From assembly GCF_000231405.2 (NCBI RefSeq), contig NZ_CP007032.1, forward strand, positions 1,922,001-1,986,000: 64,000 nucleotides of DNA, in the 5' to 3' direction. The position numbers and the translations under genes were made by a program. The notes beneath the pieces were generated by a model, which was not told where the DNA came from, ran no database searches, and worked only from the letters and a program-made list of their open reading frames with translations. This document shows, in pieces, positions 31,835-40,914 of this stretch; the stretch's first letter is position 1; each line of letters begins with the position of its first letter. The DNA is from Desulfitobacterium metallireducens DSM 15288 (GTDB taxonomy: Bacteria; Bacillota; Desulfitobacteriia; Desulfitobacteriales; Desulfitobacteriaceae).

Positions 31835-32500
31835 CTAAAGCTGAGCCGTTAAAGTGATAATCTGATCCACGATTTTTTCAATCGATAATCCGGTCGTGTC
31901 AAGAATAAGCGCATCCTCTGCTGGTACAAGTGGAGCAACTTCACGCTCAGAGTCCTGTTTATCCCGGTTTTCCATATCGTGTTGAACCTCGGCAAGAGAA
32001 AGCTCTTTACCGGAGTTGCGCAATTCCAACCAGCGTCGATAGGCTCTTTCCTCAGGTGAAGCGGTTAAAAAGATCTTGAGATCGGCCTGCGGTAAAACGA
32101 CAGTTCCTATATCCCGTCCATCCATAATAACCGCGCCCCGTTCGGCTTCCTGTCGTTGAAGCTGAACCAAGCGTTCACGGACGATCGGGTAAGCGGCAAT
32201 CTTCGATACAGCTCGAGACACTTCTGGATTGCGAATAGCTACAGTTACATCTTTTCCATCACAAAAAACTCGGCGCGCCTCTGAATGTTCTAACACAATC
32301 TCGGTCTTCTGCACCATCTGTCCCACTTCTTCTTCACGATCAATAGGAATACTGGAACGAAGGGTTTTTAACGCAATGGCACGATACATCGCACCCGTAT
32401 CAACATAAAAAATTCCCAAACGCTGAGCTACTGCTTTGGCGATGGTACTTTTTCCAGCTCCTGCCGGACCATCAATGGCTACTTTAATTTGTTTCTTCAC
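31835..32500 (-). CDS. cmk: Cytidylate kinase
   Basis: A 221-residue CMP kinase. The P-loop is [15 protein letters not shown], followed by [12 protein letters not shown], the [11 protein letters not shown] substrate block, and [14 protein letters not shown]. It phosphorylates CMP and dCMP. GTG 32500 is preceded by TGAGGTAGG. The gene starts the cmk-plsC-ispH-rpsA run. Confidence 0.97.
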   Translation of the reverse strand: MKKQIKVAIDGPAGAGKSTIAKAVAQRLGIFYVDTGAMYRAIALKTLRSSIPIDREEEVGQMVQKTEIVLEHSEARRVFCDGKDVTVAIRNPEVSRAVSKIAAYPIVRERLVQLQRQEAERGAVIMDGRDIGTVVLPQADLKIFLTASPEERAYRRWLELRNSGKELSLAEVQHDMENRDKQDSEREVAPLVPAEDALILDTTGLSIEKIVDQIITLTAQL

Positions 32501-32582
32501 GTTTCCTACCTCAGCAAAAATATTAGTGTCCTATTATTATACCATAATGTCCCAACCCTAAACAATCGAATGTAAGCTTGTA

Positions 32583-33272
32583 TCAGACTATACCGGATAT
32601 TGAGACGAGCATTAAAGCGATCATGTTATTCAAGGAATGCAGAGCGATCGAGGGATAAATGGATTTATATTTATCGAATAAATAGGCTAACATTAATCCT
32701 AGGATGAAACGAGGAAAAAATCCATACGCTTGAAGATGCAATGATGAGAAAAAAATCGCGCTGAGGATCGCTGAAGTCCATTTACCAAAATAAGCTTGTA
32801 AGCCACCAAAAATTACACCTCTGAAAAGGGTTTCTTCAAAAATCGGGGCTAAAATCCCGGCGAGGACAAGATTAAGGATAAAAGTTAATGGCGTCGCATT
32901 CCCCAAAAGCTGGGTGTAAACATCTGTACTTGGAGGTGTAATCCCTTTTTGGAAGAGGACAATACTATACATAATGTTGATAATCCAGGTTAGGCCATAA
33001 ACTTTCAACATAGTCCCCCAGAATTTACTCAATTCAATTTTGTGCCACCCGTAATCTGACCAGTTCCAGTGGCGAACTCGGGCTAAGATCCCAAGCAAGA
33101 GAAAAAACATCAACTGGGTGAGGAAACCGTTCATATACAGAAGAATTCTTGGATGCGGCCACCAGCTTGCAATCCACCCTGTTCCAATACCTAGAATTAT
33201 AAAGGAACCGACGATTCCAACAACACCCGCTAGAAGATCAATCCACCCTAAGCGGCGCACTTTGTCCTCCAT
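32583..33272 (-). CDS. CPBP-family intramembrane metalloprotease
   Basis: A 229-residue membrane protein with about seven helices. The CPBP/CAAX-like motif is EETLFRGVIFGGLQ, then FFSSLHL and LHSLNNMIA, which carry the glutamate and histidine residues of the active site. ATG 33272 is chosen since AAAGGTGAG lies just upstream; an in-frame GTG at 33281 coincides with that site. Substrates are unknown. Some relatives act in bacteriocin self-immunity, but there is no bacteriocin gene here. Confidence 0.88.
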   Translation of the reverse strand: MEDKVRRLGWIDLLAGVVGIVGSFIILGIGTGWIASWWPHPRILLYMNGFLTQLMFFLLLGILARVRHWNWSDYGWHKIELSKFWGTMLKVYGLTWIINIMYSIVLFQKGITPPSTDVYTQLLGNATPLTFILNLVLAGILAPIFEETLFRGVIFGGLQAYFGKWTSAILSAIFFSSLHLQAYGFFPRFILGLMLAYLFDKYKSIYPSIALHSLNNMIALMLVSISGIV

Positions 33273-33362
33273 ATTTCTCACCTTTCCAATTCAAGTCACA
33301 AGAGTGCCCGAACCACTCTGAGTATATACTAACATAAAATTAAACTTTAGGGAGGCAATCTC

Positions 33363-33629
33363 ATGAACATTCATGACTCCGTCGAAGAAGAGAATTTTTC
33401 TTCAACAACCTTGCTAGTCTTCCATCGGCATCTTAAAGTTCCCCTTGAATCCTATCTGAGCGCAGTTCAAGAATTTACCGATCCTTGGGATGAGCGGGCT
33501 TATCAATACTTTATTCATCACTATTTGCAAGAACTAGGTGACCCTGGCCTTGTAGGGATGGTCCGCAAGGAGCAATCCGCTGATTTTCTTTTCTTTGATG
33601 CTGCAGTCCGCTATCCTGTATCAGAATAA
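33363..33629 (+). CDS. Hypothetical protein
   Basis: An 88-residue acidic protein that I do not recognise. It is preceded by GGGAGGCAATCTC before ATG 33363 and ends at a terminator. The middle shows a helical patch with aromatic residues (DPWDERAYQYFIHHYLQEL). There is no transmembrane segment or Cys cluster. It is transcribed toward the lactate permease, which lies on the other strand. Confidence 0.65.
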   Translation: MNIHDSVEEENFSSTTLLVFHRHLKVPLESYLSAVQEFTDPWDERAYQYFIHHYLQELGDPGLVGMVRKEQSADFLFFDAAVRYPVSE

Positions 33630-33642
33630 AACCGCCAATAAA

Positions 33643-33676
33643 AAAAGGTTACTCTCTGTGAAGAGAGTAACCTTTT
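33643..33676. terminator. Bidirectional terminator between 33629 and lctP
   Basis: AAAAGGTTACTCTCT / AGAGAGTAACCTTTT pair perfectly around GTGA. A and T tails serve both flanking genes. Confidence 0.92.
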
Positions 33677-33697
33677 AAGCTCGATTTAATTTTAATA

Positions 33698-35431
33698 TTA
33701 CTTAACAAATGGGACTTGCATCCAAGGCCATACATAGGCTTGGCACCAGACCAGTGCACTCAACAAAAGTGCTAAAGCAAGACTGTGTGGGAAGACTTTC
33801 CGGAAAATCGGACCAACCGCGGCCATCCCATCTTCATGATTATCATAACAAGCAACTGTTGAAACAACAATACTTTGAGCATCGATCATTTTACCCATAA
33901 CACCACCCGTGCTGTTTGCAGTAACAATAAGCACAGGGTTCAAACCAAGTTGGTCAGCTGTAATATGTTGTAAGCTACCAAACATAGCATTCGAGGAAGT
34001 ATCACTACCTGTAAGGAATACGCCTAACCAACCCAGCATTGAAGCAAAGAATGGGTAAGCAACCCCTGTCTTAGTGAAGGCCAGACCCATAATAGCATCT
34101 GTACCTGCATAACGAGTGGTGTAACCTAATCCTAGAACCGTACAAATCACGGTAAGGGGAACCCGCATCCGGAAGAAAGTAACCTTAAAGATCTCTTTCC
34201 ATTGCTTAGCTGTAACTCTAAGGATAAAGATTCCGCCAATGAAGGCTGCGATCATCATTGCTGTTCCAGCAAACGTTAAAAAGTTGAATGTGTATTTAGC
34301 CGCTTCCATGGTCGGCTCAGGGGATATCGGAGCCGTGCGATAAACAACTCCATGTAAAAACGGAACTGGGATTACGGGTGCGAAGATAGCATTAAAGAAT
34401 TTTTTAAAGCCCGATTGACCCCAGGTAAATACAGCAATCGCCATGATAATCCACGGAGCCCATGCTTGAGCAAGCTGTGAACCTGTATACTTAGGAATTT
34501 CTAATTTGTTATTTGCCAAACCTGTAGCTGAAGCATTCTCATGAGCATCTTCATGACTCATGATATGTTTGGGTTGCCAAATTTTCAAGAAGAGAGCTGT
34601 GACAACCATACTTACGATACCAGCACCAATGTCAACCAATTCAACATTTCCTGATTGCGACATTGTAAGCTGAGTAATTGCAAAGGAAAGACCAGAAACT
34701 AAGGTAGCAGGCCATACTTCAAAGACATCTTTCCACGTTCCTTTGTCCATGAAGACCAGCGTCGCTACCAACCAGAAAGGAACAATTAAAGAGAAGAAGG
34801 GCAGTTGACGTCCAGCCTGCATACTGAGAAGGCTAGGATCAATTCCTGAAACTGCGCCTAGTGTAAGGATTGGAGTACCAATTGATCCCCAAGCCACTGG
34901 AGCTGTATTCGCAATCAAACAAATTACTGCAGCAGTCATCGGTTTGAAACCGACCCCTACCATCAAGGCACCTGCAACAGCTACTGGAGTACCAAAACCA
35001 GAAGCTCCTTCCATGAACGCCCCAAAGCTGAAAGCAATCAGTAACGCTTGTAAACGGCGGTCGGGAGAAATCGAAGCCACTGAATTTTTAACAATTTCAA
35101 ATGAACCCGTAACAACGGTCATTGTATAAAGGAAAATTGCGCCGAACACAATCCAACCAATTGGGAAAAGGCCATTAGCCGCACCATAACCAAACGCAGC
35201 TACAGCGGTAGCAACCGGCATCTTCATCATGAACACCGCGACTAAAATCCCTACGATCGCTGAAGTAATTGCTGCATACGGAGCAAAAATACCTAATTGA
35301 CGTTTACCATGCTTATCTTTATGCGGATGAAGAGCTAATAAATATAGTAGGACAATAATCGGTAGTGCTGCGAAGAATGTCGATAGAACAACACTTCCAG
35401 TGGGGTTATAGTTCTGAAAATACTTCTCCAT
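33698..35431 (-). CDS. lctP: L-lactate permease (first copy)
   Basis: A 577-residue LctP-family transporter with about 13 transmembrane segments. Family landmarks include FGAFMEGASGFGTPVAVAGALMVG, LIANTAPVAWGSIGTPI, and FLTGSDTSSNAMFGSLQ near the end. It moves lactate with protons. ATG 35431 has GGAAGGAG upstream; the longer in-frame start at 35473 lacks one. A second homologue lies at 46571. The first half of the upstream gap holds a candidate FadR-type operator (35605-35615). Confidence 0.95.
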   Translation of the reverse strand: MEKYFQNYNPTGSVVLSTFFAALPIIVLLYLLALHPHKDKHGKRQLGIFAPYAAITSAIVGILVAVFMMKMPVATAVAAFGYGAANGLFPIGWIVFGAIFLYTMTVVTGSFEIVKNSVASISPDRRLQALLIAFSFGAFMEGASGFGTPVAVAGALMVGVGFKPMTAAVICLIANTAPVAWGSIGTPILTLGAVSGIDPSLLSMQAGRQLPFFSLIVPFWLVATLVFMDKGTWKDVFEVWPATLVSGLSFAITQLTMSQSGNVELVDIGAGIVSMVVTALFLKIWQPKHIMSHEDAHENASATGLANNKLEIPKYTGSQLAQAWAPWIIMAIAVFTWGQSGFKKFFNAIFAPVIPVPFLHGVVYRTAPISPEPTMEAAKYTFNFLTFAGTAMMIAAFIGGIFILRVTAKQWKEIFKVTFFRMRVPLTVICTVLGLGYTTRYAGTDAIMGLAFTKTGVAYPFFASMLGWLGVFLTGSDTSSNAMFGSLQHITADQLGLNPVLIVTANSTGGVMGKMIDAQSIVVSTVACYDNHEDGMAAVGPIFRKVFPHSLALALLLSALVWCQAYVWPWMQVPFVK

Positions 35432-35743
35432 TAAAAATTCTCCTTCCAATTTCCTCTGCTGAATTAGGTTCAAATCGAGCTCATAATAAAATAGGATAAA
35501 TGCAACGATAGTTTTTCTTCTCTATACCCTCTTCTCTATATCCTCCTCTCGCTCAAGCTTGCATTGCTCGCTATTCCCCAATAGATACCCTGTGTACAAT
35601 CTACTGGTTAGGCCAGCAATTTACGCATTTACAGAAAATTTGTTCTTCACTGTTTATTCTAATTTCTACATATAATAAAGAATTCCTTCTTTTTGTTTAA
35701 AAAAATTAAATAATTTAAAATATTTCGTATTACGAGATATAGA
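35432..35743. other. Upstream region of the first lactate permease
   Basis: I see no gene. It holds pyrimidine-rich plus-strand runs (35500-35570), a candidate FadR/LldR-type operator and an AT-rich block that abuts the MITE-like element at 35744. No strong promoter was identified. Confidence 0.4.
35605..35615. promoter_or_regulatory. Candidate FadR/LldR-type operator
   Basis: TGGTTAGGCCA fits the TGG-N5-CCA pattern of FadR-family operators. It lies about 175 bases upstream of the lctP start and resembles the site at the other permease (48383-48393). Confidence 0.4.
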
Positions 35744-36140
35744 AGGGGCTGTCGCAAAACCTATGGTCGTGTAGTTTCGCGCATATCCGTTCACTCTAGC
35801 GCTCTGGGACTGGTTCACTTCGCCTTCGTAGCGGCTCCGCCAAACCTCTTCTAGTCAATAGCTAAGGTACGTCGCTCCTGTGCGTCCATGCACCCGCGAC
35901 ATCATGCCTTCCGTGGCCAAGTCCCCTGGCTTCGCTATGCTACGATAGCTTTGTTCACCTGCACGTCCCTCCGCGAATCGTTCACTTCTATGCGCTATAG
36001 GAGACTAGCTTTGAATTGAGGAACGAAACTCAAAGCTTAGTCGACTTATCCTCGAAGGGGAGAAACTACGCTTTCGGGTCTTTTGTATTAGTCCATAATT
36101 ATTGTGCGCGCGAAAAAGGGGCTGTTTTGCGACAGCCCCT
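35744..36140. mobile_element. MITE-like element with 17-bp inverted termini
   Basis: AGGGGCTGTCGCAAAAC (35744-35760) and its exact reverse complement (36124-36140) bound 397 bases with no gene. GGGCTGTCGCAAAA-like ends are seen in several IS families. No target duplication was found. The right end also folds by itself into the terminator of the aroA operon. Confidence 0.6.
36112..36140 (-). terminator. Terminator after aroA, formed by the MITE-like end
   Basis: On the minus strand AGGGGCTGT / ACAGCCCCT with a CGCAAA loop is followed by TTTTT. It lies 16 bases past the aroA stop. Confidence 0.8.
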
Positions 36141-36155
36141 CGACACTTACACTTA

Positions 36156-37454
36156 TTAAATATGAGTTACTTGCTCAATTAAGGGTAGGAAGCTAGGGAA
36201 AGAAACGAAGGCTGCTTCAATTCCCTCAAGACTTACTCCTTCCTCAGAAAGAAGTCCTGCAATCGTCCAGGACATAGCTAACCGATGGTCATGATGACTT
36301 TTTGCTCGTCCTCCACGCAATCTGGTTTTACCTGTAATTCGCATTCCATCGGGAAGTTCTTCAAGGTCTGCGCCCAAAGCTTGAAGTCCTTCAACGACTG
36401 TACTAATACGATCAGACTCCTTCACCCGAAGTTCTGCCGCATCACGGATCACAGTTTCTCCCTTAGCAAGGCTAGCGGCTACTGCTAAAATGGGAACTTC
36501 ATCAATTAAGCGAGGGATAATTTCCCCTTGAATTTCGACTCCATGCAATTCTGAAGGCCTTACCCGCAAATCTGCTCTTGGCTCCCCGCAGATCTCAGCA
36601 TAATTTTCAAGTTGAATATCAGCCCCCATCTTGAGCAAGACATCCAGAATCCCTGTTCGCGTCGGATTAACTCCAACTTTACGAATAAGTAATTCGCCTT
36701 TTTTCATTAAACTCCCGAGAACAAGAAAAAAAGCAGCTGAGGAAATATCTCCAGGCACTGACACATCTTGAGCTGTTAACTTGCTTCCGCCTATAATACG
36801 AGACTGAGTGCCTTCGCTCCAAACCTCTACGCCAAAACCACGAAGCATACGCTCGGTATGGTCTCTGGAAAGCGCAGGTTCGATTACCCAAGTTTCTCCA
36901 CTCGCCCTAAGACCCGCTAAAAGGATCGCCGATTTAACTTGGGCTGAAGCCACAGGAGTTTTAAATACCCCCCCTTTTAAGTCCCCCCCCTGTATCGTCA
37001 AAGGAGCAAAATTCCCCTCCTGACGACCAAGAACTTTTACACCCATTTCAAGCAGAGGTCCGGTCACTCGCCTCATCGGTCGCTTCCGAATCGATTCATC
37101 TCCTGTAAAAGTGGAAGCAAAAGGGCTACCCGCAAGCACCCCAAGCATGAGGCGAAAGGTTGTCCCTGAATTTCCAACATCGAGTACATCTTGCGGTTCT
37201 GTCCAATTCTCGAGTCCTTGCCCCTGAATCCAGACTTCCGACTCGCGGCGTTCCCAATTTACCCCCAGCGCCTTTAAACAGCTCAGCGTGCTCAAACAAT
37301 CTTGCCCGGGGAGAAAATTCATAATATGAGTATTTCCTTTGGCCATCCCCCCAAATAAAGCTGCACGATGGGAAATGGATTTATCACCGGGAACCGTGAT
37401 ATCCCCATTGATCTGACGCTGGGGATGGATAAATACTCCTTGTTCTTCGGTCAT
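36156..37454 (-). CDS. aroA: 3-phosphoshikimate 1-carboxyvinyltransferase (EPSP synthase)
   Basis: A 432-residue EPSP synthase. The N-terminal GDKSISHRAALFGGMAKG, the GNSGTTFRLMLGVLAG loop, the TGDESIRKRPM block and the late KESDRISTVVEGLQALGAD region are all present. It joins shikimate-3-phosphate and PEP on the way to chorismate. GGAGGTTGAG precedes the ATG, and tyrA ends six bases upstream. The GDESIRKRPM and GNSGTT forms match the class II (Firmicute) type. Confidence 0.97.
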   Translation of the reverse strand: MTEEQGVFIHPQRQINGDITVPGDKSISHRAALFGGMAKGNTHIMNFLPGQDCLSTLSCLKALGVNWERRESEVWIQGQGLENWTEPQDVLDVGNSGTTFRLMLGVLAGSPFASTFTGDESIRKRPMRRVTGPLLEMGVKVLGRQEGNFAPLTIQGGDLKGGVFKTPVASAQVKSAILLAGLRASGETWVIEPALSRDHTERMLRGFGVEVWSEGTQSRIIGGSKLTAQDVSVPGDISSAAFFLVLGSLMKKGELLIRKVGVNPTRTGILDVLLKMGADIQLENYAEICGEPRADLRVRPSELHGVEIQGEIIPRLIDEVPILAVAASLAKGETVIRDAAELRVKESDRISTVVEGLQALGADLEELPDGMRITGKTRLRGGRAKSHHDHRLAMSWTIAGLLSEEGVSLEGIEAAFVSFPSFLPLIEQVTHI

Positions 37455-37460
37455 GAGTAC

Positions 37461-38342
37461 TCAACCTCCTAAACCTTGTCTCACTGCATGTGCTTTACGA
37501 AATGCGCCAGCAATCTCATCTCCATTTTTTTCCTCGAGCCAGGATCTGATTTCATCCAATTTCCCTTGCCAAACATCCAAAGAAGCTAGCACTGCAGAAG
37601 CATTTCGAATCAAGATTTCCTGCCACATCTCCGGGGAACTATCGGCGATCCGGGTCATTTCCCGGAAACTCCGCCCGGCGAGTTCGATAGAGGAGGTTTC
37701 ATTCGGGGATTCTTCTAAAATAGCTAAAGTCAAAGCGACCGCAAAAAGATGCGGAAGATGGCTCACCAAGGCCACTTGGCGGTCGTGTTCTTCAGGTGTA
37801 CGCAGCACAACCTTAGCTCCGATTTGGTGAAGGAGTGCTTCTAACTTGTCCACAACCGGTTGAGGACTCGTGGCGCGGGGTACAAGAACATACGGAAAAT
37901 TCCTAAACAATTCTGCATGAGCCGCTTGGACTCCCGACTTCTCCGACCCCGTCATAGGATGTCCGCCGATAAAATAAACATGACGTCGCTGTATATCGCT
38001 CTGGCATACTTCGGTTTTGACACTCCCGACATCCGTAATGATAGCACCTTCGCACACGCGCTCAAGAACGTGCTCTAATCCTTCGTTTAAAAGATGGATT
38101 GGCAGTGCCAAGATCACCAGATCTGCCTCTATTTTCTCAGGCCATTCCGTTTGACCGGCTTGGATCCAATTCTGATGTTCTGCCCATCGCAAACTTTCGG
38201 GTTGTGTATCGAGTGCCGTTACCTTCCAACCCAAATGGGACAACGTTGCAGCCCAAGATCCCCCAATTAAACCCAATCCGATAACCCATGCCTGAGGTCT
38301 TCTCTCCCCTCGCCAACCCGGTGAGAAAAAATCATCATCCAT
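37461..38342 (-). CDS. tyrA: Prephenate dehydrogenase
   Basis: A 293-residue TyrA. The NAD-binding start is VIGLGLIGGSWAATLSHLGW, followed by ITDVGSVKTEVC, then GGHPMTGSEKSGVQAA, and a helical C-terminal dimerisation domain. It converts prephenate to 4-hydroxyphenylpyruvate for tyrosine. There is no fused ACT or chorismate mutase domain. It overlaps the aroF stop by one base (TAATG). Confidence 0.95.
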   Translation of the reverse strand: MDDDFFSPGWRGERRPQAWVIGLGLIGGSWAATLSHLGWKVTALDTQPESLRWAEHQNWIQAGQTEWPEKIEADLVILALPIHLLNEGLEHVLERVCEGAIITDVGSVKTEVCQSDIQRRHVYFIGGHPMTGSEKSGVQAAHAELFRNFPYVLVPRATSPQPVVDKLEALLHQIGAKVVLRTPEEHDRQVALVSHLPHLFAVALTLAILEESPNETSSIELAGRSFREMTRIADSSPEMWQEILIRNASAVLASLDVWQGKLDEIRSWLEEKNGDEIAGAFRKAHAVRQGLGG

Positions 38343-39373
38343 TACCGGTCCCCTCCTTCAGCAAAAGGACGGTCTACAGCCTGTGCAATCTTATCCAATT
38401 CAGCCATCATTTTTTGGAAATTAGGAAGGGTTAAGGATTGCTTTCCATCGGATAGAGCCTTCTCCGGTTGTGGGTGAACCTCAACAATCAAGCCATCCGC
38501 ACCCGCAGCAATTGCAGCCTTGGCCATTGGCGAAACCAATTGCCAACGCCCCGTACCATGACTCGGGTCAACTATGACTGGTAAATGAGAAAGAGAATGA
38601 AGGGCCGGAACCATGCTCAAATCAAGGGTATTGCGAGTATAATTTTCGAACGTACGAATACCCCGTTCACAGAACATGACCTGGTCATTTCCACCGTCCA
38701 GAATATATTCTGCAGCGAGCATCCACTCTTCCAAAGTAGCCGATGGGCCCCGTTTGAGAAGGATCGGCTTATTCGTTTTGGCCACTTCCTTTAGGAGATT
38801 AAAGTTCTGCATATTTCGGGCCCCGATCTGTAAAATATCGGTATAGTAAGCCACTAGCTCAACATCACGGACATCAACAACTTCGGTCGTCACGGCCAAG
38901 CCCGTTTCTTCTCGAGCTTCTGCTAAAAATTTAAGACCTTCTTCCTCTAACCCTTGAAAAGCGTACGGAGAGGTTCTTGGTTTAAAAGCGCCACCACGTA
39001 AAATGGTCGCTCCTGCTTCTCTGACGGCATGAGCTGTCTCCAGAATTTGTGAACGGCTCTCTACACTACAGGGTCCCGCCATAATATGAATTTGGGAACC
39101 CCCGATTTCAAGGTTTCCGACTTTGATAATTGTATCTGTAGGATGAAATTCTCGGCTCACCAGTTTATACGGAGCAAGAATAGGAACGACTTTCTCCACC
39201 CAAGATAAGGCTTCTAGATCAAGTCCTTTCAAGCGACTCCGATCCCCAACTGCACCGATGATCGTTTTTTCCACGCCTTGGGAAAGATGAACCTTGAAAC
39301 CTACTTCGCTTAATCTTTCTGTGATTTCTTGAATTTTTACCTCTTCTACACCTTTTTTAAGTACAATAATCAT
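38342..39373 (-). CDS. aroF: 3-deoxy-7-phosphoheptulonate synthase
   Basis: A 343-residue DAHP synthase of the Firmicute type: an N-terminal ferredoxin-like domain ([21 protein letters not shown]...) of about 70 residues, then the catalytic barrel with [49 protein letters not shown] and VDPSHGTGR. It condenses PEP and erythrose-4-phosphate, the first shikimate step. The N-terminal domain is where feedback control by aromatic products acts in relatives. It leads the aroF-tyrA-aroA operon. Confidence 0.96.
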   Translation of the reverse strand: MIIVLKKGVEEVKIQEITERLSEVGFKVHLSQGVEKTIIGAVGDRSRLKGLDLEALSWVEKVVPILAPYKLVSREFHPTDTIIKVGNLEIGGSQIHIMAGPCSVESRSQILETAHAVREAGATILRGGAFKPRTSPYAFQGLEEEGLKFLAEAREETGLAVTTEVVDVRDVELVAYYTDILQIGARNMQNFNLLKEVAKTNKPILLKRGPSATLEEWMLAAEYILDGGNDQVMFCERGIRTFENYTRNTLDLSMVPALHSLSHLPVIVDPSHGTGRWQLVSPMAKAAIAAGADGLIVEVHPQPEKALSDGKQSLTLPNFQKMMAELDKIAQAVDRPFAEGGDR

Positions 39374-39416
39374 TTTTACTACCCCTTCCTACCATCCTAC
39401 GAACTCCAAATTTTTT

Positions 39417-39779
39417 CTAATTTTGCTCCAAGTCTTGACGCAATTGAACCGCTTTACGTAAATAGATATGGCGCACTTCATCTTGCGATTTTTGAGTATT
39501 GACATGGAGTAACACGCGGATACATAGAGGCAACGCTCCCGGTACTGGAATTTCCGTACAACACATTAAGGGCACCCATTTCCATCCGAGCTTGCGTGCG
39601 GTAACCGCGGGAAAAGCAGCATTCAAATCCAAAGTCACTGTAAAGAGGGCACTAATAATATCCTCGACTTCGAGAGAATTTTCCTTAATAATAGCCTGTA
39701 ACATTTCCTGGGTCGCTTTATCTATTTGTTCTGCTGAATTTTCATCGACCGTTATTGCTCCACGAATTCCCCTAACCAT
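39417..39779 (-). CDS. aroH: Chorismate mutase, AroH type
   Basis: A 120-residue AroH-type chorismate mutase, normal length. MVRGIRGAITVDENSAEQI holds the active-site Arg, TVTLDLNAAFPAVTARKLGW the conserved middle, and VPLMCCTEIPVPGALPLCIRVLLH the C-terminal substrate region. It turns chorismate into prephenate, the substrate of TyrA. It overlaps the HutP-like gene by eight bases and precedes aroF by 43 bases, so all five aromatic genes may be co-transcribed from the 40382 promoter. Confidence 0.95.
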   Translation of the reverse strand: MVRGIRGAITVDENSAEQIDKATQEMLQAIIKENSLEVEDIISALFTVTLDLNAAFPAVTARKLGWKWVPLMCCTEIPVPGALPLCIRVLLHVNTQKSQDEVRHIYLRKAVQLRQDLEQN

Positions 39780-40212
39780 TTCTTAACTCCGAACTTTCTC
39801 TGGGTGTAGCGCGATGCCCTAGGCCTACGGCAACTTCATCTAAATGCAATAATCCCACAGCAAAAAATACGGCAACGCTCAAATGTTCATCGCGACGAGC
39901 AATGCCAATTTTTCCTCCGATATTGAGGCCCATAGCCTTAGGCATAATCTGGCTTAAGGCTTCGCGCGCTGCTCCCGCAACTGCGCCCTCATCAACATGC
40001 GTTTCGAGAATTACACCTTCCCGTTTTGCAGCCACGACAGCGCGTTCAATGATCTTTCTTGTGGCTGTAGCATACTCACCGCCATAATCGACAGCGACAG
40101 TCTTAATATGTTGTTTTCCAAAAAATTCTTTAAGGTGGCTTTCTTCTTCACGGCTCTCCGCCATAGCCATTCGGAGTGCTGCTTCAGCTATTTTCTTGCT
40201 TTCTGCGATCAT
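39772..40212 (-). CDS. HutP-family RNA-binding regulator
   Basis: A 146-residue HutP-family protein: RMAMAESREEESHLKEFFGKQHI, then VDYGGEYATATRKIIERAVVAAKREGVILETHVDEGAVAGAAREAL, then IGIARRDEHLSVAVFFAVGLLHLDEVAVGLGHR. HutP binds NAG-triplet RNA with histidine and stops a terminator from forming. ATG 40212 follows GGCAGGATTAAG; a TTG at 40230 is in frame. It leads the aroH (and perhaps aroF-tyrA-aroA) transcript and lies downstream of a promoter, hairpin and terminator-like leader. Its ligand here could be an aromatic amino acid; that is inference. Confidence 0.82.
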   Translation of the reverse strand: MIAESKKIAEAALRMAMAESREEESHLKEFFGKQHIKTVAVDYGGEYATATRKIIERAVVAAKREGVILETHVDEGAVAGAAREALSQIMPKAMGLNIGGKIGIARRDEHLSVAVFFAVGLLHLDEVAVGLGHRATPRESSELRNG

Positions 40213-40246
40213 CTTAATCCTGCCTTTCAAAACGATTTAAACGAAG

Positions 40247-40273
40247 AAAAAGACCCCGTGTAGCGGCGTCTTT
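40247..40273 (-). terminator. Attenuator-like hairpin before the HutP-like gene
   Basis: On the minus strand AAAGAC-GCC...GGG-GTCTTT folds with a short loop and is followed by TTCTTCG. It lies inside the leader, about 100 bases after the transcription start and 35 bases before the gene. Confidence 0.6.
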
Positions 40274-40355
40274 AAGACTCACATCCACCGTCCCACCATC
40301 CTTCCTATTCTTTTGCCAATTCACTAGAATACCCTATTTGTACCCATCCTACAGG

Positions 40356-40374
40356 ACATAACCCAAGGTTATGT
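40356..40374 (-). other. Perfect hairpin at the 5' end of the leader
   Basis: ACATAACC / GGTTATGT around TTG, right at the expected start of the transcript from the 40382 promoter. Confidence 0.6.
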
Positions 40375-40381
40375 TGATAGC

Positions 40382-40410
40382 ATTATAGCCTGTTGTACCT
40401 TATTTTTCAA
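40382..40410 (-). promoter_or_regulatory. Sigma-A promoter of the hutP-like/aroH operon
   Basis: TTGAAA (40405-40410) and TATAAT (40382-40387) are exactly 17 bases apart on the minus strand. The -35 box overlaps the stop codon of the upstream gene. Confidence 0.8.
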
Positions 40411-40874
40411 GGCGAAATACGAAGGTTTTGCACATTCTTTTCCACGATAAAGCTTTGATTCAGACGCGGTTCGTGCAGCTGTGGATCTCGATTAGTAATC
40501 TGTACGCGGACGATTTGCGAGACAGAAGTCCCATCAAGTTGAAGCGTTCCCGATTGAGGAGTAATTTCTAATTGGCCTCGAGATAAGGTGCCAAGTAACT
40601 TCCCATTTTGAAGCACGCGAACAGGTGCTGCTGGTGTTGCCTTCAAGGTTATGACCCAGTTCTCTGGAGAAACTTGAGATAAAACCTCAATTGGGGGAGC
40701 TTCTATTTTCTGGGCCATTGCAATATAAAAATCAACAGGATCTCGGGCTAGCCCGAGCCCAATTTGGGCAACCACTAAAAGAACGCTAGCTAAAACCATA
40801 AAACGAATTAACATGCGTTCAAAATTTAATTTATGTATTGGTTGCATTGGTCTTCGATACGGGCGCATACGCAT
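40407..40874 (-). CDS. Hypothetical membrane-anchored protein
   Basis: A 155-residue protein with a basic N-terminus (MRMRPYRRPMQ), one transmembrane helix (about residues 24-44) and an extracytoplasmic part rich in Val, Gln and Pro with beta character. I do not recognise a family. ATG 40874 follows TGAGGTGATCATT; an in-frame GTG at 40883 is an alternative. Its stop codon lies inside the -35 box of the next operon. It faces away from the FAD oxidoreductase by only a short gap. Confidence 0.6.
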   Translation of the reverse strand: MRMRPYRRPMQPIHKLNFERMLIRFMVLASVLLVVAQIGLGLARDPVDFYIAMAQKIEAPPIEVLSQVSPENWVITLKATPAAPVRVLQNGKLLGTLSRGQLEITPQSGTLQLDGTSVSQIVRVQITNRDPQLHEPRLNQSFIVEKNVQNLRISP

Positions 40875-40914
40875 AATGATCACCTCAGAACATTGTATGC
40901 GCCTATTCTAAAAA

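Noticed and set aside
35744-36140. Full IS with a transposase
   Set aside because: The inverted ends enclose only 397 bases and no frame on either strand resembles a transposase.
39374-39416. T-box leader before aroF
   Set aside because: The gap to aroH is 43 bases and has no T-box sequence or terminator.
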